Assembly (NCBI GenBank): GCA_018806915.1
Contig: JAGKQI010000074.1
Location: 124,001 to 188,000 of the forward strand
Length of the DNA: 64,000 nucleotides
Source: Phytophthora colocasiae
Lineage: Eukaryota > Oomycota > Peronosporomycetes > Peronosporales > Peronosporaceae
Reading direction: 5' to 3'
In this document: positions 21,228 through 31,794 of the stretch, one piece after another
Layout: every line of letters begins with the position of its first letter
Position numbering within the stretch: the stretch's first letter is position 1
Translations under genes and position numbers: made by a program
Notes under the pieces: generated by a model
What the model was told of the DNA's origin: nothing
Database searches by the model: none
Seen by the model: the letters and a program-made list of their open reading frames with translations, nothing else

Positions 21228-23171
21228 AATGCAGTAAAACACGGGACATGGAAGCCTCTGTGGCAGCCCGTGCAGCCGAAGAGGGACTTCTTTGAAAACC
21301 CCCGCAACGAGCACAAGTAGCACGTCAGCTTTCCTGTGGAATGTTTCTTGGAGTTTGGTGTCAGAGCGTGCAAGCTGCTGTCGGATCCTACGACATCTTG
21401 AAGAGGCTGTTTCTCTGTTGGCTTACGACGGCGTTCTTTATCCATGCGAGAGCGCTGCAATTCCGTCAATTGCACCGCCACTCTCCTTTTGAATTCTCGC
21501 AGCGTCACTCGTGCAGCTAGCGGTCCTGCTGTCTTTTTGAATAGAGCAAAGGCATTTATAAGGGCTAAATCAATAGCCCACGTTAGAATGCTCATTGATA
21601 ACCTTTTCTCCTTTCGTCTGATCGGGTTAGTGCTCCTCAATTGATCGACTCGGTCGACCCCATTCATAAATATGTTATACGCCACAATGACCGCCGGTAC
21701 GTTGAAGGTTTTCCGGTGCAATACTTCTTCGCCTGTCCAGCGGCGAAGCGGTGCAAGTCCACGGCACAACCAAATCGCCTCTGGATCATCAAATTTTGAG
21801 AACGCACTGAGTCATGGTTCCCGTTAGGTCGTTTGTATAGAAAATTACTGTCATCTTGTCACGGAAGACCACATAACCAGCGTTTTCTGCAATAGATTTC
21901 GGCGGCGCATACTCTGTCCAAGTTGCTGCTCCGGCAGCTTCTTTTGAGCTTCGTTTTATGAGCTTCCTGCTTCTTCTCCTAACCTACTGGAACATCGATA
22001 GCCGCTACCAGCTCCCAAGAACCCCGAGAAGCTTTATCGATTCGTGCTTTTGCGGCTTCTAATTCTGGTGCGATCCATTTCCCTTGCAGAGCAATTCTCA
22101 CTGTACCTAACATCCTCATTTCGCCGTCCGTAAACGACAGCAGTGTCTTCGCGAGGTTATGCCTCGTGTAGAAGTTATCACAAACCAGAAGTCGACGAGA
22201 ACTTGGGGCTGGATACATCTTTGTGAGGTGGCCACACATGGCGACCCACAAAGAACTCGCATCTCTGCGTTGCATGGGAATATCGTCTCGCTCCAATGTC
22301 CTGAACAGAGGCGATCGAAGAGCAGGGAACACCTCGACGTAGCGTTCTGCAGCTGCTGTGCGCGTTTGATTGCCGGACCCGTTGTCCCAAACGGAGTACG
22401 CATACAGACTCTGCCAGCCCACCACAGCATAAAATCTCACACCATACTTATCAGGTTTCGACGGCATATACGTCCTAGCCCCAGATCGAGCTTTCGTGCG
22501 TACGGTATTCTCATCCAGGCTTACAGCACCGACGGGCACTGCAATGGCAGCAAACTTCTGCTGAATTTGAGCCATCAAACGGCGGCTGTGCCAAAGTGGA
22601 TCCAGCTCTCGGACTTGAACAGGCACGCTTCCTGGTGAGTGAACCTGAAACCGGGCACGGATACTTTCAAATCTATTTCTAGCCATGGTGTCAGGAAAGT
22701 CGGACTGCCCTAAGAATTTTTTTGAGACAACAACTCCTTGATTTCTGTGAGCGGGATAATGCTCATGGCAATCTCCATTCCGATGTACGCATCCAGCTCA
22801 AACACCGAAGCCTCAGCCTTTCCTTTGTCTTTGAGCATTGCATTCGTCCAGCTGAGAAGAGCGTCTCTGAATTCGCGAGTAAAGAAGAGAGAGAACAGCC
22901 CCAGCTCTTTTCGTTCTTTGTAGGCTAGTTGGACTTCTCGCTCCCGTACAATATGAAGCCCGCTCTCTTGGATGAGACCGTCTACATAGGGATTTCCAGT
23001 CAACTTGTACTGACTTGAATTTGACTCCGCCGGTGGCTTCTCCCTCTCTTCGTCCGACTCACTAGACACTTCCTCTTCAGCAGTCGTCGGTTCGATCAAG
23101 TCTTCGTTCTCAGAGTCCTCAAACTCCCATTCAGCGTCGTGTTCGTCGTTGAGTAGAGCAGATATCTCCAT
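21077..23171 (-). pseudogene. piggyBac transposase of E3 with three frameshifts
   Basis: The frame starts at an ATG at 23171 (MEISALLNDEHDAEWEFED), an acidic N-terminus. The three catalytic Asp motifs are present: SLDENTVR (about 22514), LVCDNFYTR (about 22178) and NGVDRVDQL (about 21654). The C-terminus carries a cross-brace Cys/His domain (CYLCSLRGF...CTGCHRGFHVPC). The frame breaks at an A7 run near 22718, near 21978 after AAIDVPVG, and near 21795. Each break looks like a single-base indel, because coding-like sequence resumes in an adjacent frame. The element is therefore young but defective. Confidence 0.8.
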
Positions 23172-23442
23172 GGTCGCGTGTAGGAGACAAGTATTGCGGG
23201 AAGGTAGCAAAAGTACGATTGAATTCGAAATGTGCGGCTAGAAGTGCACCATCCAAGCATCAAACTATTGAGCCCTTTACAGTACTACTGAATTTACAGG
23301 TCTGCAGCGGCCCTCTTAGTCGTGGTGATCGCTACCCCAATTCCACGTCCTCGGCTTTCTACCAATCAACTGGTCAGAGTGTCCTAGTTAGAGGTCCGCT
23401 CCGGACATACAAGCCCGGCAGATTTTGCTGGTAGTGAAAGGG

Positions 23443-23800
23443 TTAAAATCACCTTTTGGTTCATCTTCTGTGTATATCTTGTGATTTTGGGAAGAGCAGC
23501 AACTTCCAAGTCAACTTCGTCACGAAAACGCCTGCCCAGTGTATCCACACCTGGTGCGACATCGGCTGTAGCGATGAGCACGCGAAAAAACAATGTTCCA
23601 CCGTCTCAATCTCTTGACATATTGGCCGAACACACGGTTGAGCGTTAGGAAGTACAATCGCGAACCCACTGTTAAGTCCCCGAAGAACATTCGTAACAAA
23701 AACCCTAATAATGGACATGTCTTGTTGGAATTGGTGGAATGCGCCCTGGAAGTCGCCCAGCTACTTGTAGAACCCAATGTGCAACAGCCTTGAGAACTCT
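23443..23800 (-). pseudogene. Reverse-transcriptase-type relic, zinc-knuckle half
   Basis: Minus-strand sequence encodes PICQEIETVEHCFFACSSLQP followed by VWIHW, matching the zf-RVT pattern C-x2-C-ET-H-C-W found after the reverse transcriptase of many LINE-like elements. A frame change leads into FRDEVDLEVAALPKITRY, which runs to the TTAA at 23443-23446. The same frame continues at 18085 once E2 and E3 are removed. The rest of the retroelement is not recognisable upstream of 23800. Confidence 0.55.
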
Positions 23801-24094
23801 AACACTTGTCTTTACTGGCCGCTAAAAAAACTGAAAGTCTGACGGAGTGGAACCATCGCAACATGAAGACAAGAGCGCTGGGTGTGGTGACGTAACGCGT
23901 CTACTAACATGTTACAGTGCATGAACCTTAGGTAAGGAGAAAATAAATAGTTCATTTTCCACCTTATGGTTTGTTGGGCAACTTCCCCATCCAGAATCTG
24001 ATCATCGCGTGTTACGTTTTCGTGTACCTGTCAGTGACACTGAACATGTACTGTACCCACAAATGGGTACGGTATTAATACCACGTTGGCAAAA

Positions 24095-24720
24095 TGGCTG
24101 CCATTTACTGCCATTTATGGTTTTAACCATAAATGGCAAGTTTTCGGCTGGTTATAACCATTTCTGCCGAAAACTGCCGAAAACGAATTAGGCCGCTGCA
24201 CCCAGCAAATTAGCGCGGGCTGGATACATGCAGGGAGCAGCCTCGTGCTGAGAGAGACCAAGAGTCTGGAAGGCAAGCAAGCGCCGCGCCGGAAGACGAA
24301 GGCACACGACTCATATGGCCGGCAGCTACATGCGATACTAGGACGTGCATTACCTTCCTACGACCATTCTTTATGTCGACGTCGCAGTTCTTGCACCTAA
24401 CGTCAGGGTAACGATGGTGTCGTAAAGTCTCCATACTGACTTTTGCGGTCGAGCCATGGTGTGGACTGGAACGAGTGCTCTTCTGAGAAATGGAAAGTGA
24501 GAGTCCGGGCCTCATCATTTCGCCCTAATGGGCCATCGTCGGTCATGACCTCCGCCATGACTGAGGCCTCCTAAAAGATGGCCGCTGCGAGGTAAAGAAT
24601 AAATAAAACATCGCTATCCTCCGAATTAGACCGTTTTATGTTTTCGGCAGTTTTCGGCACCAATCCGGCTGGTTTTTTCCTGGTTATAACCAATTCGGGT
24701 TTTAAATTCTGCCCAACGCT
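24095..24720. repeat. Candidate non-autonomous inverted-repeat element
   Basis: A perfect 20-bp inverted repeat made of two GCCGAAAAC units lies at 24165-24184 and 24639-24658. It is flanked outside by GGTTATAACCA at 24150-24160 and 24681-24691. The left side also holds a perfect 14-bp-arm hairpin (24109-24138, TGCCATTTATGGTT with a 2-nt loop). No coding sequence inside is convincing. Outer borders and target duplication were not identified. A MITE or a decayed foldback element fits. Confidence 0.6.
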
Positions 24721-24942
24721 ACCTAAGCGTTTACTAAGGGTGCGCATAATATAAAAACAAAACAAACCTTGGTCGTTGAACCGAGTTCTTTTCGGCTCGT
24801 ACGTCCCGTTCATAATGGGGCAGTTCTCTTCGTAACTGCGAGAAACCCTCTTTGTTTTCTTCTTGACAAGTTGTCAATGACAACAAATTGCGTTACGGTA
24901 CTGAGTGCGATCGTCAACACGTATCTCCTCTGCACAACGAGG

Positions 24943-24956
24943 ATCACTTTGCAATT
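24943..24956 (+). promoter_or_regulatory. Oomycete initiator (Inr) of effector 1
   Basis: TCACTTTGCAATTT matches the oomycete core promoter consensus TCAYTYYNCAWTTT throughout and lies 60 bp upstream of the ATG at 25016. Confidence 0.65.
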
Positions 24957-25015
24957 TGCAAGCTTCCAGCCAGACATCACGCAACTTAACTTCCCCCCAA
25001 CCGGTCGAGGCGGTC

Positions 25016-25789
25016 ATGCAAGTTCTTCACCTTGCGGTGCTTAGTGCTATTGCCTTCGTTGTCAATGTGAGCGCAATCACTTCAGCTGACAAGCTTCCAA
25101 CTGTGATGGATGGTGGTGCTCTTCCTGTAAGTCGGTTGTTAAGAAACCACTACACGGACGAAGAGAGAGCGTTCGGACTCAATCTGGTCCCTGGAGGCAA
25201 GAAGATTTCGAATCTCCTGACCGACAAGAAACTGTCCAAATACCTCAAGAGTAACCGAGAAATCGATGAGGTCTTCTCTAAACTCAAGCTCAACACAGCA
25301 GGAGCGAAACTGTTCGAGGACCCAAAGTTCCTCGCTTGGAGTAAGTACGTGGACGATTTCAACCAGAAGCACCAGACCCAGCACTCGATGCTCCCTACAC
25401 TAGTGCGACAGTATGGAGGTGATGATCTGTCGATTATGCTGGAAAAGGCCAAGCAGGCGGACAAAACGTACGGCGTGGCGTTGAGATTGCAGGGTGAGCA
25501 GATGAAACTCTGGAGACGTGAAGGTCTCACTACGGATCAACTCTTCAAAATCTACAAACTAGACGATGGATCCAAGAACCTGTTGGGAAACCCTGAGTTA
25601 AAGATCTGGACGAGATACGCGGACGAGTTCATCAGCCCTGAAGACTCCAAGAACCTATTCAAACAGTTGCAAAAGACCTATTCGGACGATACCTTATCCC
25701 AAATTTTGATCCAGGGAAGGAAAGTATCCAATACGGAGAAATTGGCGTCGGACTTGCAGAACCAGCAGGTTAATCATTTGGTCGCATAA
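25016..25789 (+). pseudogene. RxLR-dEER effector 1, truncated
   Basis: The ATG at 25016 begins a signal peptide (MQVLHLAVLSAIAFVVNVSA), followed by the RxLR motif RLLR and, six residues on, DEER. This pair directs uptake of oomycete secreted proteins into plant cells. Downstream come WY/LWY-type helical units (e.g. DEVFSKLKLNTAGAKLFEDP, KFLAWSKYVDDF). It is over 85% like the gene at 29327 by eye up to about residue 250, then diverges and stops. A C-terminal piece of the same family reappears at 27611-27913. The intervening DNA carries a DDE transposase. The truncated product keeps the secretion signals and could still be made. Confidence 0.85.
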
Positions 25790-25947
25790 CCAGTTACTGG
25801 CTCGAGCTCTAGTCACTTACTCAATTCCAAATATCTCAGCAGCAGATTGGCGATCAAGCCAATCCAATAGAGATCGGCAAACTGATCAGCGTCTCGATGA
25901 CTTCCTAGACAACGTGCTATCTGGTATATAATCAGCGTATTGTGTAG

Positions 25948-27267
25948 TTACTCTGTTGCTAAACATGTTTTACATCTGTGTCTCTTCTGAGTCGGCATCA
26001 GTGTCGTTGTGGCGTGGCAGATCATCAAGCGACATTCGGTGGCGAAGCCGCTTGCGACGGCGGTATTTGTCTTGAGAAATCCGGCGCTTTCGAGCCCTCT
26101 CTTTTCCAATAGCAAGCAGGCGGTGCTCACGCTGGGCGTATTCCTCTGCGCTCTCCTCACGCAAAGGATTGTACTCGACATGAAAATTCGTCAGGGCTGG
26201 CACACACTTGAAAGATGTCGTCGTACAATTCCTCTCCCCATCGATACTTATCAGAGCAAATACGCCACAAAAGACACAATCTACCAAAATAATTCTCCAC
26301 GATCACGCGGTCGCTGGAGACATCGTCGATTAAATTGCTGGTCAGAGCGAGAAAGGTTCGTGCCTTTTTTGGGGTGGATGCAGCGCTTTTGCTCGGCCAG
26401 ACCTTTGATAGCCCTTGTCTGCCAGTACCGCCCACTCGTCCGGAAAACTTTCAAAAGTGGCCCACCGTCGCCAAGGTTCCGGTCCGCTTCGGACTTTAGT
26501 CGAGCCGCATCGTGGAACTCTGAATTGTTCCTGAATATAGTGGATATCTGGCGTATTGCCACGAGCATGGTCGCTGCAGTTAACTGCGAAACCACGAGGA
26601 CTGACCGAAACCTCCACCTTAAGGCCATAAAGTTTGTGTTTGCCGCTGTAAAACGGCATTACTTCCGCCATATTCCCGGCAGGCCGATTCGATTGCTGAA
26701 AGGTCACATCGGTGGCGTAAAGCGCGCACGGGAAGTTCGAAAACGTGCGCCCGGAAGTCACCAAATTGCGCATGGTGCACTCGTCAGCCTTGGCAACCAC
26801 CCAGTCGCCGTACAGCTTTGGGGCAATCACACGTAAAAAGCCCGTGATAGTCTTTATAAATGTGGGGGTTTTGATGCGAAACACGTCTGCATTCATATCC
26901 CAGATCCCTCCATGTTTAAGTACGGACAGGGTCATGAAGAATACATCCTTGCCGGTAAGAGCTGAGCGTCGCCCTCGACCGACGTTCCAATAGCGAGCTA
27001 CGTGAGACCTCACGCTAGCCCAAAGACGGTTGAACTCCCTGGGTGAGAAGTTGGTGAGGCGACGGACTGCGTCAGCTCCGCTGTCGTCGTACCAAGAGTC
27101 GAGGATGGGGCAGGGCGAGTCGAGTTCCTCGGCAGCGTCATTCTCAGGAGCTTGACGAGAGAACTGGGCCAGCTCTGTTCTCCCTCTCGTAGTCTCGCCT
27201 CGTCAAGCATGGCTAGTACAGACTGCTGGTGCTCGTGCTGCGAGCGCTGGACGCTGCGTGGTGCCAT
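25948..27267 (-). pseudogene. Harbinger-like DDE transposase (DDE_Tnp_4 type), frameshifted
   Basis: Starting at an ATG at 27267 (MAPRSVQRSQHEHQQ), the segments run through DSWYDDSGADAVRRLTNF, a DNA-binding-like region (GGIWDMNADVF) and the catalytic core: LYATDVTFQQS with the first Asp, LADKGYQ with the second, and RVIVENYFGRL with the Glu. A basic tail follows (RKRLRHRMSLDDLPRH). These are the motifs of PIF/Harbinger and HARBI1-type nucleases. The pieces lie in different frames (breaks near 27175, 26400 and 26280), so the gene is dead or needs introns I could not place. Terminal repeats were not found. Confidence 0.7.
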
Positions 27268-27610
27268 AGTTTAGACTGAAGCGTGTTAAACTGACAAACT
27301 TGGTTCAAAATTGCGAATGTTAATGACAGTCTTGTGTGTGCTAAATGTGCTGCTGCTGGGAGTCACAGCTTCCTGGCCAATCGAGTCCAACTAAACGTTC
27401 CTGCCACCCATTTTAATTGTCGTCTCTGCCATTCAAGTAGAAGATGTATCGCTGTCACTCATTGTTTCTTGCAGAAGCAGCTAGTGCTCCGCCTGGATGT
27501 GCAGCTAGCAGAATACTAATACAAACTTGAAACGACGCTGACTTTTGCGAACTAGAGCACTGCATAACAAATGATCATCATATATTCTGAACGCATTAGT
27601 AGCTTCTTGC

Positions 27611-27913
27611 ATGCCGACGAAATCGTGCAAGATGTCGTTGAAGAACCCGTTCCTTACCAAAGTAAGCCTGATCGATGTGCTCACGAAGCATTACAGCAAC
27701 TCTGCTCTGGCCACGATGCTCAAGTCCCCGACAGCTACTAGTACTTATTCAAAGAGAATGGCGGCAGTGATCGAAGGTGACCTACTTACTAAATGGGCGA
27801 AGGCAGGAAAACCAGTGGAATACGTGAGGAAAATGTTGGGGACATCTCCAGCGCAAATGAAAAAGTTGGAAGCGGCCTACAGTCTGAAATTACGAGCAGT
27901 ACGCTCCTCGTAG
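27611..27913 (+). pseudogene. C-terminal fragment of RxLR effector 1 family
   Basis: The frame reads NPFLTKVSLIDVLTKHYSNS, then GDLLTKWAKAGKPVEYVRK, and corresponds to the last 90 residues of the effector at 29327. It has no signal peptide or RxLR motif. Position and orientation fit the detached tail of effector 1 at 25016. About 40 residues of the intervening repeat are missing. Confidence 0.75.
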
Positions 27914-28164
27914 TCAGTTTTAACGGGATACAAATAGTTTTTGAACGGTGAGTGTGTTTCCCCGAAAGCAAGGACACTTAATCCCCCATGAGCAAAGCGG
28001 AATTAGTGGTGCAAATTGTTCTGTCTCGATGACAATGTTGAGGAAGTGGTGACGTCGGATTTATCCGTCGTTGTCTGTAACTTAAGTACATGTACATTGA
28101 GTGCCGGTCAGGGAACGCTGTTGACGCCTGCTCATCTTTGGGGTGGTCGTCTAGCGAATACTAG
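27914..28164. other. Spacer without recognised gene
   Basis: Short intergenic stretch between the effector fragment and the mariner-type MITE. No feature is supported. Confidence 0.4.
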
Positions 28165-28166
28165 TA

Positions 28167-28713
28167 CAGATGAGGGCGTGGTTAGTGAACACCTGATATG
28201 TACTAAGTCTCAGGTGGAATTAGCCTATCAGAGAGCCATAAAATCTGGAGGAGTTGACGCGTCAAACTGTAATGTAGCTTTGAAGCTATTCATTGGCCTC
28301 TAACGCTAACATCAGATTTGAAATAGAGTACGCCCTCCTTTGAGGTCTGAGATTGTCTTACGTACAGTCCGGCTTCTAGTACAGCCCTTCCAGCAGGCAC
28401 CGTCGGCTTGGCAGGGGCCTTCTGTAAGTCAAACTGCTCTAATCCACGATTCCACCAGTTCCCTTAGGGTCCGCCATTGGTTCTTGACCATTTGCTGGGC
28501 CTTGGTTAGGCGGATGCGCTGTGCTTGAACCTCCTTCCGCATGGCCAATTTCAAATTTCCCGCCGAGGGTTATTCAAACGCCAGCGTACCCCTTTAGTGG
28601 TACCTAACAATGTCAGTGGTCCTGAATGCGACCTCATCTATAACATTCTAACATTCTGATGCCATTGGATGGGTTATAATTTGATGCCCGTTCACTAACC
28701 ACGCCCTCATCTG
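28167..28713. mobile_element. Tc1/mariner-type MITE with TA duplication
   Basis: A perfect 24-bp inverted repeat starting CAGATGAGGGCGTGGTTAG lies at both ends, flanked by TA at 28165-28166 and 28714-28715. The 547-bp interior contains a short minus-strand coding-like piece (RIRLTKAQQMVKNQWRTL, about 28450-28540) but no transposase. TA duplication and size fit a non-autonomous mariner derivative. Confidence 0.75.
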
Positions 28714-28715
28714 TA

Positions 28716-29326
28716 GTCACTTGCAGTTCAAATCCCATACGATTATCATGGCAACCGGCTAGGAATCGGATCTGGTTGATAAAGAACGGCAAAAGAAAAT
28801 GTTCTACATTACCGTACATGTATTGGAGTTGGTTAAGGCTTCACGCTGTTCGTAAGCTTACATACATAAATGCCATACCTACAGCCAATGGCTCTGAGCC
28901 ATGCACAGATGGACGGTATCATGGTACGTACAAACTTCGTAAACATCAATAACTCGAGTGAATGCTTTACCAATGTACGTTTCTACAATATCGTACAGGG
29001 CTACTGGTATTCCAATAGTTATGTGCAACTGCGTGTATGCATGTAATACGTCTCGAATTGCTTTGTGCTTCACAAATTGTGGTTCACCAGTACATGTATA
29101 ATACATAATACGCTTACTTTGTACATGTCATCCGATCCCAAGGAAGGCCACTCCATGGAGTCTGGAGATTCTCCAATGGAGAGTCTCCATACTTTTTGCA
29201 CAGCACGAATATCTATCTCGATTTGTTTGGCATCTCTCCTGAACCCCATTTCGTACTTCGTTCATTTCGCAAACAACCAGGTATCAGCAGTCAAGCCACA
29301 TAACCGTCTACTGTCTAGAGGTTATT
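28716..29326 (+). promoter_or_regulatory. Upstream region of effector 2 with initiator-like site
   Basis: No gene is supported. TTCATTTCGCAAAC at 29261-29274 resembles the oomycete initiator and is 53 bp upstream of the effector ATG. Imperfect inverted repeats of CTCCATGGAG/TCTCCA type lie at 29148-29190. Confidence 0.45.
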
Positions 29327-30487
29327 ATGCGTCTCCAGTTCGTCGCTGTACTCGGCGCCATCGCCTTCGTCGCCAATGTGAGCGCAGCCTCAGTAGCTGA
29401 CAAAACCGCGATAGCTGGAACTCTACCTATCGACACCGGCACAAATCGATTCTTGAGGACCCAATACACCGACGAAGAGAGAGCGTTCGGACTCAATCTG
29501 ATCCCTGGAGGCAAGAAGATCTCGAATCTCCTGACCGACAAGAAGCTGTCCAAGTACCTCAAGAGTAACCGAGAAATCGATGAGGTCTTCTCTAAACTCA
29601 AGCTCAACACAGCAGGAGCGAAACTGTTTGAGGACCCAAAGTTCCTCGCTTGGAGTAAGTACGTGGACGATTTCAACCAGAAGCACCAGACCCAGCACTC
29701 GATGCTCCCTACACTAGTGCGACAGTATGGAGGTGATGATCTGTCGATTATGCTGGAAAAGGCCAAGCAAGCAGACAAAACGTACGGCGTGGCGGTGAGA
29801 CTGCAGGGCGAGCAGATGAAACTATGGAGACGTGAAGGTCTCACTACGGATCAACTCTTCAGTATCTACAAACTGGACAAAGGAACCTCAAATCTGCTGG
29901 AAAACCCAGGCATCGGAATTTGGATGAGGTACGCGAACGAGCTCTATCCTGGAGACTCCAAGCTTTTATTCAAGAAGCTGCAAAGTTCCTATTCGGACGA
30001 GGCCCTTTCTAAGATTTTGATCAAGGGGAAAACAGTCTCCAGTACGGAAAAGTTGGCGTCGGACTTGCAGACTCAGCAGCTTGGAGCTTGGCTGAAAGAC
30101 GTTGTACCTCCAGAGAAGGTATTCAAGTTTCTCGCTTTTGATAAGGGGGCGGACACTGTGCTTGGTAGCCCCCAACTGCAGACATGGATCCGGTACAATG
30201 CCGCTTACAATGGTGCAACCAAGAGTAACCCGTTCGCAGAGAAAACGACGCTGATCGATGCGCTCCTGAAGCACTACGGTACTGCGTCCATGGTCAGTAT
30301 GCTCAAGACAAGGCCGAATACAGCTTACGGCAAGCATTTGGCCTCTGGGGTGGAGCGTGATCTCATTAAAAAGTGGGCTACAGGTGGGAAATCACTTGAT
30401 TTCGTCGTCAATAACTTGGGGGGGTCGACGACTGCCAAGAAGGAGTTTGTCACGGGGCTCTACAACAAGTATAAGGCGGCGGCGTAG
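29327..30487 (+). CDS. RxLR-dEER effector 2, intact, WY/LWY repeats
   Basis: A single exon of 386 residues has a clear signal peptide (MRLQFVAVLGAIAFVANVSA), then RFLR and DEER seven residues on. The mature part is a tandem array of about four helical units, each with the L-W-Y-like layout: KxWxxxGxxxDxVFxxLxLDKG, LxxPxLxxWxxYxxxYN, LxxHYGxxxLxxML. Such arrays form rod-like scaffolds that act inside host cells; the host target is unknown. It is the only undamaged member of the three related copies at 25, 29 and 34 kb. The promoter has an initiator-like motif 53 bp upstream. Closely related copies on the same strand point to local duplication. Confidence 0.93.
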   Translation: MRLQFVAVLGAIAFVANVSAASVADKTAIAGTLPIDTGTNRFLRTQYTDEERAFGLNLIPGGKKISNLLTDKKLSKYLKSNREIDEVFSKLKLNTAGAKLFEDPKFLAWSKYVDDFNQKHQTQHSMLPTLVRQYGGDDLSIMLEKAKQADKTYGVAVRLQGEQMKLWRREGLTTDQLFSIYKLDKGTSNLLENPGIGIWMRYANELYPGDSKLLFKKLQSSYSDEALSKILIKGKTVSSTEKLASDLQTQQLGAWLKDVVPPEKVFKFLAFDKGADTVLGSPQLQTWIRYNAAYNGATKSNPFAEKTTLIDALLKHYGTASMVSMLKTRPNTAYGKHLASGVERDLIKKWATGGKSLDFVVNNLGGSTTAKKEFVTGLYNKYKAAA

Positions 30488-30685
30488 TTTTGGTTGTAGG
30501 ACTATTATTGACGCTGGTAAACGTAGAACATTTCGATGGTACTGCGAATTAGCAGGAAAAAGACCCGCTCAAGAAATATGCGGGTAGCTAAGTGGGACGC
30601 AGCTACTACAGATCGTTCAAACTTTTTTTTGAAGTAACATTTACGTGTGGTGGTGACTGTTATTGCGAATAAAGTAGTTGTAATA

Positions 30686-31658
30686 CTACCTCCGTGCGGA
30701 AAATAATGAGCATTTCCAATTGTATTACATCCTGTTCAGAATCTATACCTTGCAAATCTGATCATATTTTGAATTTCGAATCTCCCGCCCAATCTTCCCG
30801 CTGGACCTCCCCCCATCACTTTCAAACCGGAGCGGCGATGAGCAGATCGGGGGCGTCTGACGAAGAGCGCCAAGCAGTGTGGGAGATGCTGCTTCTTCAC
30901 AGCAACGGAGGGGTGCTCAGGCACGGCGATATCGGGCGGAGAGCTGCCTACTTTGATCTAAACCGCTGCGCTGTTTCTCGCATTTGGGAGCAGGGTATCC
31001 GGTCAATGGGAGACCGGGTAGGAGCGGTAGTCAAGTCAAGAAAACACTCCCGAGGGCAAAGACGAAGAACCGCGTGGAGTTGTGCAAGTGCCTCGCCGAA
31101 GTGCCTGTAAATGACCGTGAGCACCAGCGTGCTATACATCAGGGCTCTGGCGTGAGCTCATATCTTGTGCAACAACTCGTGAAGGAGAACTTCCACGCCG
31201 TGCGCTAAGACAAACCCGTCCACTGCTCACCCCTTTGCATCGCCTCAAGAGGCCCCAGTTCTGCATGAACCCCTCAGCTTGATGGAACCTACAAGTTCGA
31301 CGCAATGCACGACGTGGTCCACATCGACGAAAGTGGTGGTTTTACGTAAAGAAGGTTGGGCAGCGCTTGCCATAGCACAGCAGGCGGCTATGGCACTCTC
31401 CTTTCTGTATTGACAACTCCTGTTGATATTTCCAGACGCATTAACTGCTCGTGAGACGTCAACGACGTCTGAGTTTGATCCGTTTTACTACTAGAAGTAC
31501 TTCTAATGTGGCGGAGCACGTACGCTCACAAATTGGTTTTGTCAGCAGCTCAACACAAACGCATAGCTCCTCTGCAAATCTAATAACTCCCCAAAGAAAC
31601 GAGGCGGAGCGCTGCGCAATTTTTTTTAAAATGCTCATTATTTTCCGCACAGAGGTAG
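30686..31658 (+). mobile_element. Tc1/mariner-like element, decayed, TA duplication
   Basis: TIRs beginning CTACCTCYGTGCGGAAAATA match over 30 bp with one difference. They are flanked by TA at 30684-30685 and 31659-31660. Inside, the plus strand has a helix-turn-helix-like N-terminus (SDEERQAVWEMLLLHSNGG, AAYFDLNRCAVSRIW) and, in another frame, MHDVVHIDE, the start of the mariner DDE core. The catalytic C-terminal part is missing and the frame is broken repeatedly, so it can only move in trans. Confidence 0.8.
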
Positions 31659-31794
31659 TAGAAGCTAACCTCCGGCATCATTCACCATTTTCCCCGCTAA
31701 CAATCTAAAGCTGGCAATTGCTACTTTGTCCACAGTCGCAAGTCCGACTGCATTTTGCTGGTTAAGAACCTCTGACCCTAAGAGGCTTTAGGTA

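Larger units (their letters stand above)
20600..23442 (-). mobile_element. piggyBac-like transposon E3 with TTAA target duplication
   Basis: TTAA is at 20596-20599 and 23443-23446. The ends are CCCTTTTACTACCAG and, reverse-complemented, CCCTTTCACTACCAG, with one mismatch in 15. Just inside each end lies the palindrome GGTCCGCTCCGGAC (20627 and 23393). The element is 2,843 bp and encodes a frameshifted transposase on the minus strand and a second gene on the plus strand. It belongs to a different lineage from E1 and E2, judged by transposase motifs and ends. Confidence 0.85.

Noticed and set aside
27611..27913. Independent small secreted protein
   Set aside because: There is no signal peptide, and the whole frame aligns to the last 90 residues of the effector at 29327.
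29148..29190. Inverted repeat upstream of effector 2
   Set aside because: Arms are short and imperfect, and no second feature supports a mobile element or regulatory role.
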